In this document: piece by piece, positions 22,301 through 33,422 of the stretch
Position numbering within the stretch: the stretch's first letter is position 1
Layout of the letters: each line of letters opens with the position of its first letter
Program-made: the position numbers and the translations under genes
The notes under the pieces: generated by a model
What the model saw: the letters and a program-made list of their open reading frames with translations, nothing else
Told to the model about the DNA's origin: nothing
Databases searched by the model: none
DNA from: Gymnopilus junonius
Taxonomy: Eukaryota; Basidiomycota; Agaricomycetes; Agaricales; Galerinaceae
Reading direction: 5' to 3'
DNA length: 63,798 nt
Assembly: GCA_015501075.1 (NCBI GenBank)
Contig: JADNYJ010000207.1
Location: forward strand, 1 to 63,798

Positions 22301-23040
22301 TTATATATTTCTGGAAGAGAATTTTGAAATTTAGATCTCATGTTGGGGAGCAGAAATGAGAACTGAGAACTTCAAGTACTTACAAGCTGATTAAATAGCT
22401 CAAGATGGTGATATATTCAGTATTCAGGATGGTTCAGATGCAGGAATGCATCCAGCACTGTTAAACAGTCATAAAGTCTGCAGAAAGGTGAATGGAAAGT
22501 TTCAACCCCACATATGTACCTTGCAAATCAGTCAGATGATCGCACTGGGTGGCAGCTCACACTGTATGGCAAGCGTTTTACAATGCTTCACTGTCACTTT
22601 ATTTTCCTGATCCGGTGGTTCTGAGGTCAGACAATGCCACCAGCTGAGACATGACAGTGAAAGGGTCTGGATTCAGGAACACTAGGGGCTATTCAAAGTC
22701 TAAAAGAACATCAATATTCGCATCAGTGCACCACAGGTGACCAAAATATTTCATTTGAAAGCACGTATTACCCCGGTCTGCCATTCGGCATAACTTGAGC
22801 TAGGATGACACCTATTCAAATTTCAAGTGTATATGTTTCAAATGCATTAAACATGCATCAGATAGATTCAACCTCTGTATTCACATGATGTCCTACCACT
22901 ATACCACTCAAGACTTTTTGTTGCCATTGAAGATCAAATTCGAAGTAGAAAATGTCTGAAATCCCACTGACTTTTTGTTCTTTCCTAAACAAATATTCCA
23001 TCGCTCGATCTCTACTATCCACTCTCCACTATATTTCAAT
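22301..23040. promoter_or_regulatory. Divergent intergenic region between G2 (-) and G1 5' half (+)
   Basis: About 740 bp separate the two divergent starts. 22540-22830 is richer in GC and CpG (GATCGCACTGGG, CTGATCCGGTGG, ACCCCGGTCTGCC). No TATA box was located with confidence. If the paralogues arose by inverted duplication, this would be their shared promoter region. Confidence 0.35.
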
Positions 23041-23452
23041 ATGGGCAATGACATCAGCAAGCCTAGTGACATCTTCTACCCTGATAACCCAAAATGAAGG
23101 ACACAAGTACCAGCTCCATAATGATATTGTTGATTACTCCAACCAGTTCAAGGAAATTCAGCAACACAGGTGCTGTGCATTTCAAAATTTCAATCTACAA
23201 TTTTGACATCCATATTCATTCAAATTAGAGATGAAGTTCTAAAAGAAATCAAACCTCACCTGAAGGAATTCCTCAGCAAATATGGCTACAATTCCCTAGA
23301 AGAACTCACCAGTGTTCAGAACACACTCAAAGGTTCTGCTTCAGGATTACCTGAGAGTAAGACAGCAGTAAGTACAGATCACCAAATTCATGCCGTAAAA
23401 ATCTGACAAGATACACCTTCTTCTCTCTTCTAGAATTGATAAATGAGATGAA
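23041..23452 (+). pseudogene. G1, 5' half: alpha-helical membrane-hairpin protein
   Basis: Start ATG 23041 (MGNDISKPSDIFYPDN). A one-base shift after PDNP leads to EGHKYQLHNDIVDYSNQFKE and IQQHR at the donor 23170. The second exon (23229-23367) encodes EVLKEIKPHLKEFLSKYGYN and SLEELTSVQNTL, matching the N-terminal helices of G2 (KKCGYKTLNEYL). An intron (23368-23433, GTAAGT...TTCTAG) leads into LINEMN, where arm B cuts the gene at 23453. The membrane hairpin and C-terminus that should follow are found on the other strand at 10643-11568. The N-terminal MG could be a myristoylation site, but this is only an inference. Confidence 0.6.
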
Positions 23453-23674
23453 CATCAGGAAACATGTTTTAGCTCTCCGCTGATCTGAAAGCATGGCCGC
23501 ACTACAGCAACTCTGAGGCTCCCTGTTGTTCTCTCAGCTGGTCTGAGTCCCTCTCTGGCCACCTCTGACAGCCCTTCCCCACTGCTTTGCTTGTCTTAAA
23601 TTCAGTCAAATAAGCATAGAAATAAATTGTATTAGTTTATAAGTTAGTAGACTACTGTATATACATGAGCTGTA

Positions 23675-24810
23675 GACTACAAAAAAGAAAAGGAAAGGCA
23701 ACAGGAGCAAAATCTGTGTTGCAGGGACAGGAAGAGGGGTGCTGGTAAGGGAAAGGGGCCTTTGTATCCACAGCCATTGACCAGCTCGACACCTTGCATG
23801 AGCAGGGCAGTCAGAGCCTCATACCATTGACCACGGGACACACCCCCACCCTCCTGCCTGCATTCGCGAGCAAGGGGGGATATGGCCATGAACCGTCGTT
23901 GTGGCAGCCACGATCCAAGATGCCCACGTTCGACTCAGTCTTACAGACGAGGGACGTGGCGCATCAGCCATGATGCAATGCTGCAGGCATCTACCCTGAA
24001 CTCATGCATAGCAAGAGGGTGGAGCCGCGGTGAGGTCGATGGCATAGGCTGGTGGTAGTGGGGTGTGACGGCGCCAGCTATGACCCCAGCTCGTCCTCCA
24101 TGAATGAGCCAGGAGCAGGGGGGCAGCTGGGCGTAACCCGCAGCAAGCAACCCACACCTTCGGCTTGCTGTGACAAGCGAGGAAGGGTGGGCAGCAGCGA
24201 TGGCAGTGACGACGACGGCCACTGCCTACCAGAAAGGTAGACGAGCCACCTCCGACTCGCTCTTCAATGCGAGGGAGGTGGCATTGGGTGCTGGCAGCAG
24301 AGGGAGGGCGGGGAGAGTCCGCTATCCTCACCACACCTCCTGCTCATCTTCCCGAGTGACGAGGAGGTGGGGAGGTAGTGATGGCAATGGCAACGGCCCT
24401 GGGCTGGGTTGGAGAGGTGAAGTAACCCACCTCTGACTTGCTCTTCCATGCGAGGGAGATGGGGGGTGGGGTTGTCACAAGGAAAGGGAAATATCCATGC
24501 CCATCTCACTATTGCATGGCGAGGAGGGCAGAGGAGGTGCTAGGGCCAACATATAATCAAATCTAAGAAAAAGAAACAAAGGTTTGTTAGTAGAATATGA
24601 ATCAAGAAAAGATATCAAAAGAAAAAGAGCATACATGCGCGGAACGCATGTATGCCCTTGTACGCACCTGTTGGGCCTCCCACACCATGGGTCCCCCTAT
24701 GTGAAGCCTACCCCATGCCCAGCTTGAAGGAGCCCACATCCTCGTTGGAGGGAGGGGCGAGAATGGAGGAGGAGGAGGAGGAGGAAGAGGAAGAGGAAGA
24801 GGGGAGGTGA
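23675..24810 (-). other. Spliced, repeat-rich unit in arm B (minus), product uncertain
   Basis: Mirror image of 13250-14390. It has the same decaying GAGCGAGTCGGAGG-type repeats, microsatellite (near 24765-24800) and intron. One single-base difference lies near 24646. Confidence 0.4.
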
Positions 24811-24991
24811 TGGAGAGGAAGAGAGGAGTGGGGCTCCATCAATGATGCACAGGCCGTTGATCGCGTCTCGGGGTTTGCTGGCCAGCTGGGTCTGGCTGAC
24901 CTCTCACCCCAAATACATCAAGGTGCATCAATTCCTCCTCTCAATAAACACAATTCAATGTCACATTGTGGAATGTGACACGTGATCACAT

Positions 24992-26085
24992 TTGTTGAAT
25001 AAGGAGAGGTGGGAAAGTGCAAACGCAAAGTTGACTTTGCATTTGCACTTTCCCATATGTCACATGATGGCAATCAACAGAAGTTCGAACTTCTGTTTGA
25101 ACTTCTCTAAGTCTTGTCTTTATACCATCACCTCCACTCCCCCTTCTCATCTCTCCACCCCTTCTGCTCACCTTGACCTCTCGCCACTGCCTCTGGCGTC
25201 CACGTCGACCCATGGACGCCAGTTGGTTGGCAATGCTTGGAACCGCGACATGTGCATCATGACGTGGCAGCCGCCACCACCGCTTCGTCCAATGTCACTG
25301 GCCTAGGTACGTGAGTCCTCCCCTTTCTTATTAACTACTCATTTTGTAGGATACTCTCACCCTCGTCACCACCTCCTTCCACCTCCTCCTTCCATCTCGA
25401 CACCTCAACCATGCCCACTTGGACTCCACCTCCACCTTCCGCACTGGTGTGCATGCCACCTAGCCCATCGACGGGCTGATTGCCGCATGGCCCATGTCAT
25501 GATGTGGCAGTCGTGGCTGCTCACATGGCTCTGGTAAGTCCTCCCTTCCCCTCCTTTTCTATGCTAACAAATGACTTTAACAGTATATCCTAAGCTCCGC
25601 AGGTGCCAATGCACCTCAATGGCGGTCCTCTGCTTCCACCACCATTTTGCATGCATCTTCTCCATGGCCTCTCCCTCTCCTCGTCCTTATGCTTCTCGTC
25701 TCTCCATCACCTCTTGCCACTCACCCTGGCATCTACAACTGCATCGTGGACACTCATCTGGTTGTCGGCTCCACATTGGCAGGCACAGGGTGTGATATGT
25801 CGCACCCGCCACTGCTGTTGTCCAGCCTTGCTGACTGCAGTATGCTCTTTCTTTTTTCCTTTTCTATTCTGTAGTACTAACATGGTAATTCAATAGGCTT
25901 TGACTATGCTTCTTGCAGCCGGCTCTGAAGGTATACCCCTCTAACCTTTCATTTCTTTCTACTGCTAACCAGCTGCTTTGATACAGTGCTCAGCTTGACT
26001 TCTCACTACCATGCTGTCCTATACTCAGGTATGTTTGTTATTCTATCTTTTATTAACTCTTTCTAATCAAAGCTTCCATGATAGG
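24992..26085 (+). other. Spliced unit in arm B (plus), product uncertain
   Basis: Probable introns: 25307-25349 (GTACGT...GTAG), 25534-25583 (GTAAGT...CTAAC...CAG), 25840-25896 (GTATGC...TACTAAC...TAG), 25931-25986 (GTATAC...CTAAC...CAG), and one starting at 26029 (GTATGT...AG). Five well-formed introns within 800 bp argue for a real transcript. Exons 1-3 look like tandem duplicates of one exon: each carries a C-rich stretch, a GGCGTC/GGCATC-type motif and CATGACGTGGCAG or a variant just before the donor. The C/T-rich exons leave more than one frame open, with a TGA near 25473 in one of them. I therefore do not assert a protein; a non-coding transcript is equally possible. Confidence 0.45.
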
Positions 26086-26469
26086 TTTCTGTTACTGTGT
26101 GTAGAGAGGAGAAGAGGAAATAGTGCTATTCTGCAAGTAGTTAGGATATCCCTTGTCTGTACACAGCCCATGTACCCCTTATGTAGATTATATGTTCTTT
26201 TTACACCTCTTACTTCTCCATTCTGAGTTAAATGAGGCTTCAATACAAAGTATTCCAGTCAAGATCTGACTTCTGAGACACTCACAGGGATTTGCAGAGA
26301 AAGTCAGAGTACCCCAGAGCAAAGGCTGCTTTGGACCATGGTCAAGACTTTGCTCTGTGGCACTCTGAGCCTGACTGGCGCTCTTGCAGCTCTGAGGTTC
26401 TCTGAACATCTCTGGCTGTCTTCTTACTTCTCTCTCCCCACCTCAGAGCCAAGACCCTTTTTCCTGATG

Positions 26470-26770
26470 AGGCACAGAACTAGTAAGAGACAGTTTTATG
26501 ATGGAAATAGAAGAGACTTACCCATTGAGTTTCACAACTGGCTATTTTGCATTCTATAGCTGTGTCTATCATTGGGTTCATGACCTGCTTGCAGAGGCAT
26601 TTGTTCAATGTGAATTTATGAGTGACCCTCTGGCATTTGATCATCCAGTTGGATTTAACATTGGTGCAGTGTCTTGTGTGGTTTGCACATTGGCCTCATG
26701 TGTGCTTGGTCTCAAGTTGGAGGGGTTCTTGCCCTGTTAATTCATATAAGTGATATAGAAAAGATAAGGT
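26470..26770 (+). other. Unassigned open frame next to arm B
   Basis: The 26498-26740 frame contains AFVQCEFMSDPLAFDHPVGF and a Cys-rich apolar end (IGAVSCVVCTLASCVLGL). No domain is recognised and no splice signals confirm it. Confidence 0.2.
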
Positions 26771-27180
26771 TTAGGAACTCATGCTGTCATTGGAAGGCAA
26801 AGCTGGACTCATCTCCTTGGGATTTCTCAGGGTGCCTGCATTCTGGACAGAGCACTCTTCTTCAACAAATTCATCCTGTTCACCATCACCTGCCTCATCT
26901 GGTTCACTGTCAACTCTATCAACTGGTTTGTCAACACTTGGGCTATGATATGGTCCAGATGGATCAGACTCAGAACCAGAGTCATTTTCCATGTCTGAGT
27001 CATCATCACTGGCAAAGAATGTGAGTGCATTATTGTTGAAAAGTATAAGAAATGAGCAATACCTTCCAGGTATCCATGCACAATGCTTCTTGGATATAAC
27101 AAGAGTCACTTTCTTGGTACATTTTACAACCCCAACCATCTGTTTAATCCAGATGTCTTTCATTTTCACCTAGTCTTGCT
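26771..27180 (-). pseudogene. Unassigned protein 3' end with acidic tail
   Basis: A minus-strand exon (about 27175-27065) encodes MKDIWIKQMVGVVKCTKKVT and ISKKHCAWIPGR. A short intron (GTATTGC...TTTGCCAG) follows. The last exon encodes a Ser/Asp/Glu-rich tail (DDDSDMENDSGSESD, then VDSEPDEAGDGEQDEFVEEE) and ends at TGA 26771-26773. Acidic tails of this kind are common in nuclear and in transposon-encoded proteins. The upstream exons are not recognisable. Confidence 0.35.
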
Positions 27181-27360
27181 TTGCCTTTCCTGATTTAGCA
27201 AGGAGAGCCTCATGTTGATTACATTATACCTATCTATTAAAATATTGTTTCTTTGCTTTAAATCTACTGCTACTGTATATATGTTGACCCCTAAGTGGAT
27301 GAAGTAACCAATATATGACCCAAAATAATATTCTGAGGCTCAATATTGAGGGGATACAAT

Positions 27361-27430
27361 TTTTTTTTCCAGCCATAGGCCAGACTAACTAACAGGGTAC
27401 CAGTCCAGCATTCTAATTCTGGCACCCCCT
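27361..27430 (-). repeat. SINE-like 3'-end repeat
   Basis: On the minus strand it reads CAAGGGGGTGCCAGAATTAG..., then GTTAGTTAGTCTGGCC, then an A-run. It is homologous to 28066-28135 and shares GTTAGTTAGTC with 14762 and 27526. Confidence 0.5.
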
Positions 27431-27488
27431 TGATGCATACACAAACTATCCAAGGGGCACCAGCATTTAAATCAAGTACCAGTGCCAC

Positions 27489-27640
27489 TTTTTTTTTCAC
27501 CAACCAAAGACTGGACTAACTAACTCAGAGATTGCTGTGCATTCTAAATATGGCAATATGACATCATTTTTGAACTCTTTTACTTCCTCTCACCATCCCT
27601 GATGCCTTACAAGCATCACAGACCCAATTCCACAGAACAA
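27489..27640 (-). repeat. SINE-like dispersed repeat, copy 2
   Basis: About 150 bp, ending in an A9 run on the minus strand (T9 at 27489). It matches 14648-14797 over its whole length. Confidence 0.6.
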
Positions 27641-28065
27641 ATTCTATCTCCAGATAATGGAGGTGACTGCCATTGGGTTTATAATTTCTTGGCAGCTCAT
27701 GCACTCATTAAGGATGAATTTTCATTGTACTCTCTGGCACTTCAGTCACCCTATTGCAGTGGTTTCTGGGGCTGGCTGTAAAGCCGGCAGTGCAGAAGAG
27801 ACTGAGTGCATCCCTGTCATGTTGCATAAGTTGCACAGCAATTCCTCTTTTGATTTGACCACTCATACTGTCATTGAGGGGACCTAGTCCTTGGAAATTC
27901 TCACTAGGCTGGCATTGTGAACTGTGCATCCTCCCACCTTACCTTGTACATCAACCACCATCTTGCCAACTGCAGATCTAGTTAAATTTTAGTGTCTACA
28001 TGATGTAAAGAGAGTTTCTTTAGCTCAAAATGCCATCTGGAAGCCTATTTTACTGAGGTACACAA

Positions 28066-28135
28066 AATTTTTTTTGCCAGCCTATGGCTGGACTAACTAA
28101 CCAGCCACTAGTCTGGCATTCAAATACCAGTGCCC
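28066..28135 (-). repeat. SINE-like 3'-end repeat
   Basis: T8 followed by GCCAGCCTATGGCTGGAC, then TAACTAACC and a segment shared with 27361-27430 (CCAGTGCCCCCTTG). It is inserted just upstream of the zinc-finger gene remnant. Confidence 0.5.
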
Positions 28136-28149
28136 CCTTGAAACTATCT

Positions 28150-29769
28150 GACCAGCAGCAACCTTGGCAAGGCTAGAAGGAGGGTTGTCATTTCACAGCC
28201 CTTGGTGGTTCCAACTGGAGTTCTTGCAGTCATTAATGAGGGTGAAAAGTTGACTCCTGAAGCAGTGAGTACTAATTATGAATTTAATTTATAGCTTTTT
28301 GTTTACCATTTTATTTAAGTAGTGTTCAGGATGTCACAATGGTGGAGTTCTTGTGTCATGTTCAACTTGTCACCAAAATGCAATCTGTAACCAATGTATT
28401 TACATTGAAGTCAACAGTGACATTGAATCCTTTGATTTTTAATGCCCTTCCTGTTTTGTGAAGATTGATAAAGAAGGTGTCTATGTAAGCCAGCTTGTAT
28501 TTCTTTTCAATGCTTAATATTGATGCAAAAATAGCCTTTTCACCTTCATGAAGTGGCTTCTACAAGGGAACATTGGCCCACAATCTCCACTGAACCACTG
28601 GCCATCATTTCTATTCACCTGCAAGGTGTTAAAGATACAGGAACACCTAGTCTACTTGTTTACAACCATCTTGTCCAATGGCTCCTAGGCAACCTCTATC
28701 ACATTGACATCAACTTCAACCTTGATTCTGCAAGTCCAGACCTGCCAGACATGGACTTTGACACTCAGCTCACTCAAATGCTTGATGAATTTGAAATAGG
28801 GGATTTGAAAGAATATGTACAAATCAGAAATATTTTTTCTCTACTTACTTCAAATTTTCAGATGCAAATGCTTCTTAGTTTTTCTCATAACTTATTCTGA
28901 TCCTGAATCTGGCTGTCTGCAGGTTGGCCCAAACAATAGTGCATCAGCTACTGTTGATGAGGCAAGTAATCTTTATATGTTTATATTGCTATCTGACTTT
29001 TTGATTAGCTTTTGGGTGCTATCTTTGTGGATTGTTTCCAGGAGATTTTGAAGTGAAGTGATGACACCATGCTCAGTTTTATAGCTTGTGGTTCAGTGAT
29101 CAATCTCTCTGAATCACGGAATACTGTGAAGGAATTTGCATCTTCATATGGCTTTTATTCTGTTTTTTTTGATGAATTAACATTGTCTTCTGCAGAAAGC
29201 TCTTTGACAAAATTCTTGCATTTTCCCAGAGTGATTTCCAACCTGCCTTCACACATAAATTTTTTATGGACCTGGCCCTCAACTATTTTGTATATGGATG
29301 GAAAGGTCTTTCACAGTTTCTCCAGGAACACCAGGCTCTTGGAGCCCACATTGATATCATTGAATTCCAGGCACAGAGGATTTTCACATATACTTGGACT
29401 CATCCTGGAGCATGGGCAATGGGGCACTCCATCAGTGTCCAGTGTCCTGGTTGCCACCACCTGAAAACCATGAAGTTGACTATTGGTCCAAAATCTACCT
29501 CCATTATCCTTACATGCCCTTACTGTTATTATACAAAGGTATATTACTTGCATTCTGATGCTATAGGGATAAAATCATGTCAACTGAAGAGCTTGGATGA
29601 TAATGGTGCATGGATTGTCATTGAGGAAGATGGGAAATCAGAGCCCTGCAAGATGAACTGCCAGATTCTAATAGCAATTTCTATTTATAACACTCATGCC
29701 AACAATAATTCTGAGTATTGGCATCCCCCTGTTATCAAGCACTTTTTGAGCTACAAAGCTGTGTATTAG
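28150..29769 (+). pseudogene. Basidiomycete PHD-like zinc-finger / zinc-ribbon family protein remnant
   Basis: Plus-strand exons separated by short GT-AG introns. The first ends INEGEKLTPEA (about 28266). The next (about 28325-28483) has a PHD/RING-like cysteine pattern, CSGCHNGGVLVSCSTCHQ then ICNQCI and CPSC. A third (about 28550-28840) begins near ASTREHWPTISTEPLAIISI and continues to TQLTQMLDEFEI. Small exons at 28922-28960 and 29041-29150 follow (SFIACGSVINLSESRNTVKE). The last large exon (29204-29538) encodes DLALNYFVYGWKGLSQFLQE, FTYTWTHPGAWAMGHSISVQ and a zinc ribbon CPGC...CPYC. The same order occurs in a large basidiomycete family without an established function. In-frame TAA (near 28440) and TGA (near 29053) make this copy a pseudogene. 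Confidence 0.55.
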
Positions 29770-29837
29770 CAGTTGAACCACTATGTGTATTACACCTATG
29801 CCATAAAATAGGCTAAATTGCCACTGAAAGAGTACCA

Positions 29838-31312
29838 ACGAACACTGCCTTCAGGCATTTGTACAGTTAGCTAATGCCTGCCTCCAGGTTGGGCATTGGC
29901 CAACTCACAACTCATTTTAAGGAGTCCTTGTCAGTGATTATTCCCAAACCGAACAAGCCCTCATATTCCATGCCTAAGGCATTCAAGCCCATTGTGCTTC
30001 TGAACACCCTTGGTAAATTGGTTGAAAAGATGCTTTCCAACTGCATTCAGTTCAATGCTGTGAAGCATGACATCTTTCACTCTAATCAACTCGGAGGAGT
30101 GTGCCATTGCTCTACCAAAGATGCAGGCTTGCTCCTCGTGCACCTGGTGCATGCGGGATGGGCTCGTGGCCTGAAGACCAGTGTCATTGCCTTTGATGTG
30201 GCACAGTTCTTCCCTTCCCTCAATCACAAAGTATTGATTGTGATTCTCAAGAAGCAAGGCTTCTCTCCAAATGTGGTGAATTCTTTTCATCATACCTCAT
30301 CGGCTGCTCCACATCTTATGCTTGGAATGGTTTTCAATCTGACCACCAACAAGCTGATGTCAGGGTGGGGCAGGGCTCGGCCTTGTCCCCAGTACTCTCA
30401 GCACTTTTCCTTGCACCAGTGCTGAAGTTTTTCAGGCAGAATGAGTCAGTCTCTGACACCACTCTGCTCTCTATGTTGATGATGGCACACTTATTGTGCA
30501 ATTGAAGACACTTGACGACAACTGCATAGCCCTAAAAAGGTCCTATGCAGTGATCTTTGAACTTTTTATGAAGTTCACCCTCACTCTTGAGCATGACAAG
30601 ACAGAGTTATTCCATTTTGATCATTCTCATTCTGAGTTCAATCCATCCATGGATCTAGGGTATGCCCCCTACACTCGTGACAAGTGCTGATGCCCAAGCC
30701 ATTCTGGCAGTACTTGGGTTTCTTCTTTGACCAGAAGTTGACATTTCATGAACATGTCCGGTACTATTCTACTAAGTCCTTCACCACCATCAAGGCAATG
30801 AGGATGCTTGGTAACTCTTCAAGGGGGCTTATGCCCATGCAAAAGCATCTGCTTTACAGGTCTTGTGTGTTGCCTATTGCAACATATGGCCTCTGGTTGT
30901 GGTTCTTCCAAGGCACTAAGTGCCAGGGGACCATTAAGTTACTGACCAGCATGCAGCAACATGCTGCGCTCTGGATTACTGGTGCATTTTGCACCTCCCC
31001 TATGGGAGGGATCGAGGCCCTTGCTGGCCTTGTCCCATTCATTTAGTCTTGAACATGCCACTGCAGTAGGTGTACTGTGCATGGTGGCCCTCTCAGACAC
31101 TCATCCAGTGTGCTCTTTATTGAGTGCACCTTTCTCTAAGGAGCAACTCCTTACCCTCACTCTGCTGCCTTTATGACTGCCCCACAATCCACTAAAGTTT
31201 GGGGCACAGTTATGGATGTGGATGACACACTCCACATTGTAAGTGAGCCTCTGGAGCCCTTTGCCCCAGAAGCCCACCCAGGATTGCGATTCCTTGAGCT
31301 ACATCATGGAAT
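29838..31312 (+). mobile_element. LINE fragment L1: RT C-terminal half to start of RNase H
   Basis: 5'-truncated copy of the window's Tad-like LINE, starting in the RT domain (matches L4 from about 51272). It reads LTTHFKESLSVIIPKPNKPS with a short duplication (CAACTCACAACTCA), AFDVAQFFPSLNH and PFWQYLGFFFDQKLTFHEHV, with frameshifts near 30290, 30430 and 30690. It passes into the linker MDVDDTLHIVSEPLEPFAPE and stops abruptly at 31312, where the 5' end of L2 begins. No poly(A) or target duplication was found at this junction. Confidence 0.8.
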
Positions 31313-31459
31313 CTGCTCATTCCTTCTTTCCTACAGACCACCACCATTGCAAAATGTTGATATACTCACAACACTGCAACCTTCCTCAACAACCTGTGAT
31401 CTGGTACTTGGATAGTGTTTATTGCTATTCGAGTGTGCACACACCTTTAGTGCAAGTCG

Positions 31460-33422
31460 ATGTCTGAGTGATTGTCATCATCTGTGCCCAAGCGCCCCTC
31501 TCTCTCTGCCTCTGGCAGACGTTTACCATCCATTAGAGCTTCAAGTACCAAGTCTCCAACCCCTGAGGGTTCCTTGTCCTCTCGATCTGCTCGAGAGAGA
31601 TATGCTTCATCCACCCCTGCTCCTCATGAGTGGGAGGAGGCTGAGTCTCAGTCTGTGTGCTTCACTCATGGGCCACTACTCCCATTGCTTTGAGGGCTTC
31701 ATCCCCGATGTTTCCAAGGGGGAGGATAATGAGACTGTTCATTTTCCTCTCCCAAGTGCCTCTCCAGAGCTGGAGCCTACTGCCCTTTCCCTCACAGGAA
31801 TGGATAGGGACTGGGCTGCTGTGGTGGAGTCACTGAAGACCATCGGTTCATTTATGATGACCAATGGTCCTTCTACTTTATCAGGGGCAGATCACCCTGA
31901 TTATGCTGGCCTCTTCACTAGAATAGTGAATTCCATCACTACTTCCCCTTGGGCCAAAGAGGCCATGGGTGTCAGTGCATGAGCACTGTCTCTTAGATGG
32001 TCTATCATCTGCAATCTTATTGATTCAGATAGTTCTCTTGCAGACCTCATGTATCATGATCTGGTGAAGACTCAAGGAGAAGCATTGGCTTCCCCTCCAG
32101 AGCCCTCATCCTCCCAGTCTGCCCCTCCAAAGCAGACCGGCCCCCCAGCAGAACCCAAGGTGCCTCCCAAAGTGCCAGCTCCCACTCCTGTTCAAACCAA
32201 GCTTCAGCCCCGCAAACAGAAGGCCAAGCTGGTTCAATATCAGAGGCCGCCCCCTCCAGGGCCCCCTCCCATTCCCCTCTCCTCCCATCCCAAGCGATCC
32301 TTTGCCTTGAAACTCCGGACACCAGTTCCGGGGTCCTTGACCTGTGGATCACTTACTAATTGCTACTTTGAGCATGCAGTCACTCAAATGGTGCCACAAA
32401 CCTGGACCCAGGCTGCTTCAGGCCCTGGCCCAGACCCCATCGGTCCCAGGCCCTCTCAGGGCCTGACTAGACCTTTTACCCCAGCCAAGTCCAAAGGGCT
32501 GGACTTTGTTACGGCAGGCCCAATGCGCCACCAAGTACTCATGGTGTTCAATGACTTTGTGCCAAAGAACATCATACTTGCTACGCTGGTTGATGAAGTC
32601 TATTCAGATCACCTCTGTGGAACCCACCTATCGTGGGTGGGCTCTGCACACCAATCATGTACCCATGAATGATGAGCTTATGCTCCTTCGGGGTGCTATC
32701 TACAATGTTGTCCAGGGCACCTCTGATGATTATAAGGGGTTGATGCCTTGGGTCAGATTGCCAATGTCCAAAGCCTTTTGAAGGTTTTAGATGTCCCCTA
32801 TTACTCGGATGTCTTCCAGAAGACTGTCACCACCATCGCTGACATTGAGAGGGTGCTCGAAAGGGCTCCTCTCTTCTCAGGCATACCTTTTGCAGGGCAT
32901 GCATGCCTTGTACATCAATCAGCAAAGAGCTCCAAGTTTGATTGCTACTTTGAGATCTGGGATTCCCAGACTGGATGTACAGTGAAGATGCTCTTCAACA
33001 AGGCTTTTTGCTACAAGGATGAGCTGCTTTATGTAAAGCCAGCTGCTGCTAGATGAGGTGTCCCCATGTGCCAGCGCTGCCAGAGCTGGGGTCACCTCAC
33101 TAAGGATTGTAGGGCCCACCAATGCTATTGCGCATGGTGTGGGGGGCCTCATGCCACTGACGAGCATCACACCCTTGTGCCTTGCTGCAACCAGCCTCTG
33201 CTGGACTCAAATGGTATGCACCACCCTACCCCAGCAGGTGAGCCATGCCCCCACAAGGCCTGCTTCCCCAATTGCTGGGGCGAGCACCCTGCCACAGGAT
33301 GCAACTGCAAGTTCTAGGAACACTGCTTCGATCATGATTGGATCATAGCCAAATACCGTGAGGTACATGAACACTGCACACTCCAGACCTTGACATCTAA
33401 CATCCCTCCTCTAGCTCGATAA
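31460..33422 (+). pseudogene. LINE L2 ORF1 (gag-like RNA-binding protein)
   Basis: Starts ATGTCTGAG followed by TGA; L4 has CAA at the same codon, so both derive from CGA. Ser/Pro-rich N-terminus (SPTPEGSLSSRSARERYASS). Conserved block SLKTIGSFMMTNGPSTLSGA. Pro-rich block GPPAEPKVPPKVPAPTPVQT. Conserved globular part (MVFNDFVPKNIILATLVDEV to WDSQTGCTVKMLFNKAF). Then three zinc knuckles, the first CQRCQSWGHLTKDC (CX2CX4HX4C), then CYCAWCGGPHATDEH and CFPNCWGEHPATGCNC. A TGA at 33054-33056 precedes the knuckles; M1 has TGG at this codon. The protein would bind element RNA in the RNP. Several frameshifts are present. Confidence 0.75.

Larger units (their letters stand above)
23453..26469 (-). 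mobile_element. Long inverted-repeat element, arm B
   Basis: 3017 bp, the inverted twin of 11594-14610. It starts CATCAGGAAACATG and ends CCCTTTTTCCTGATG. The differences I noticed: one fewer A near 23461, one extra A near 24646, and substitutions near 23480 and 25730. This implies more than 99% identity and therefore a recent duplication or continuing conversion. The flanks GATGAA and AGGCAC show no target duplication. Pairing arm B's left flank with arm A's left flank instead gives the two halves of G1. Confidence 0.7.

Noticed and set aside
28553..28900. 115-codon ORF as an independent gene
   Set aside because: It is one exon of the zinc-finger family remnant, bordered by an acceptor-like TAG upstream and continuing exons downstream.
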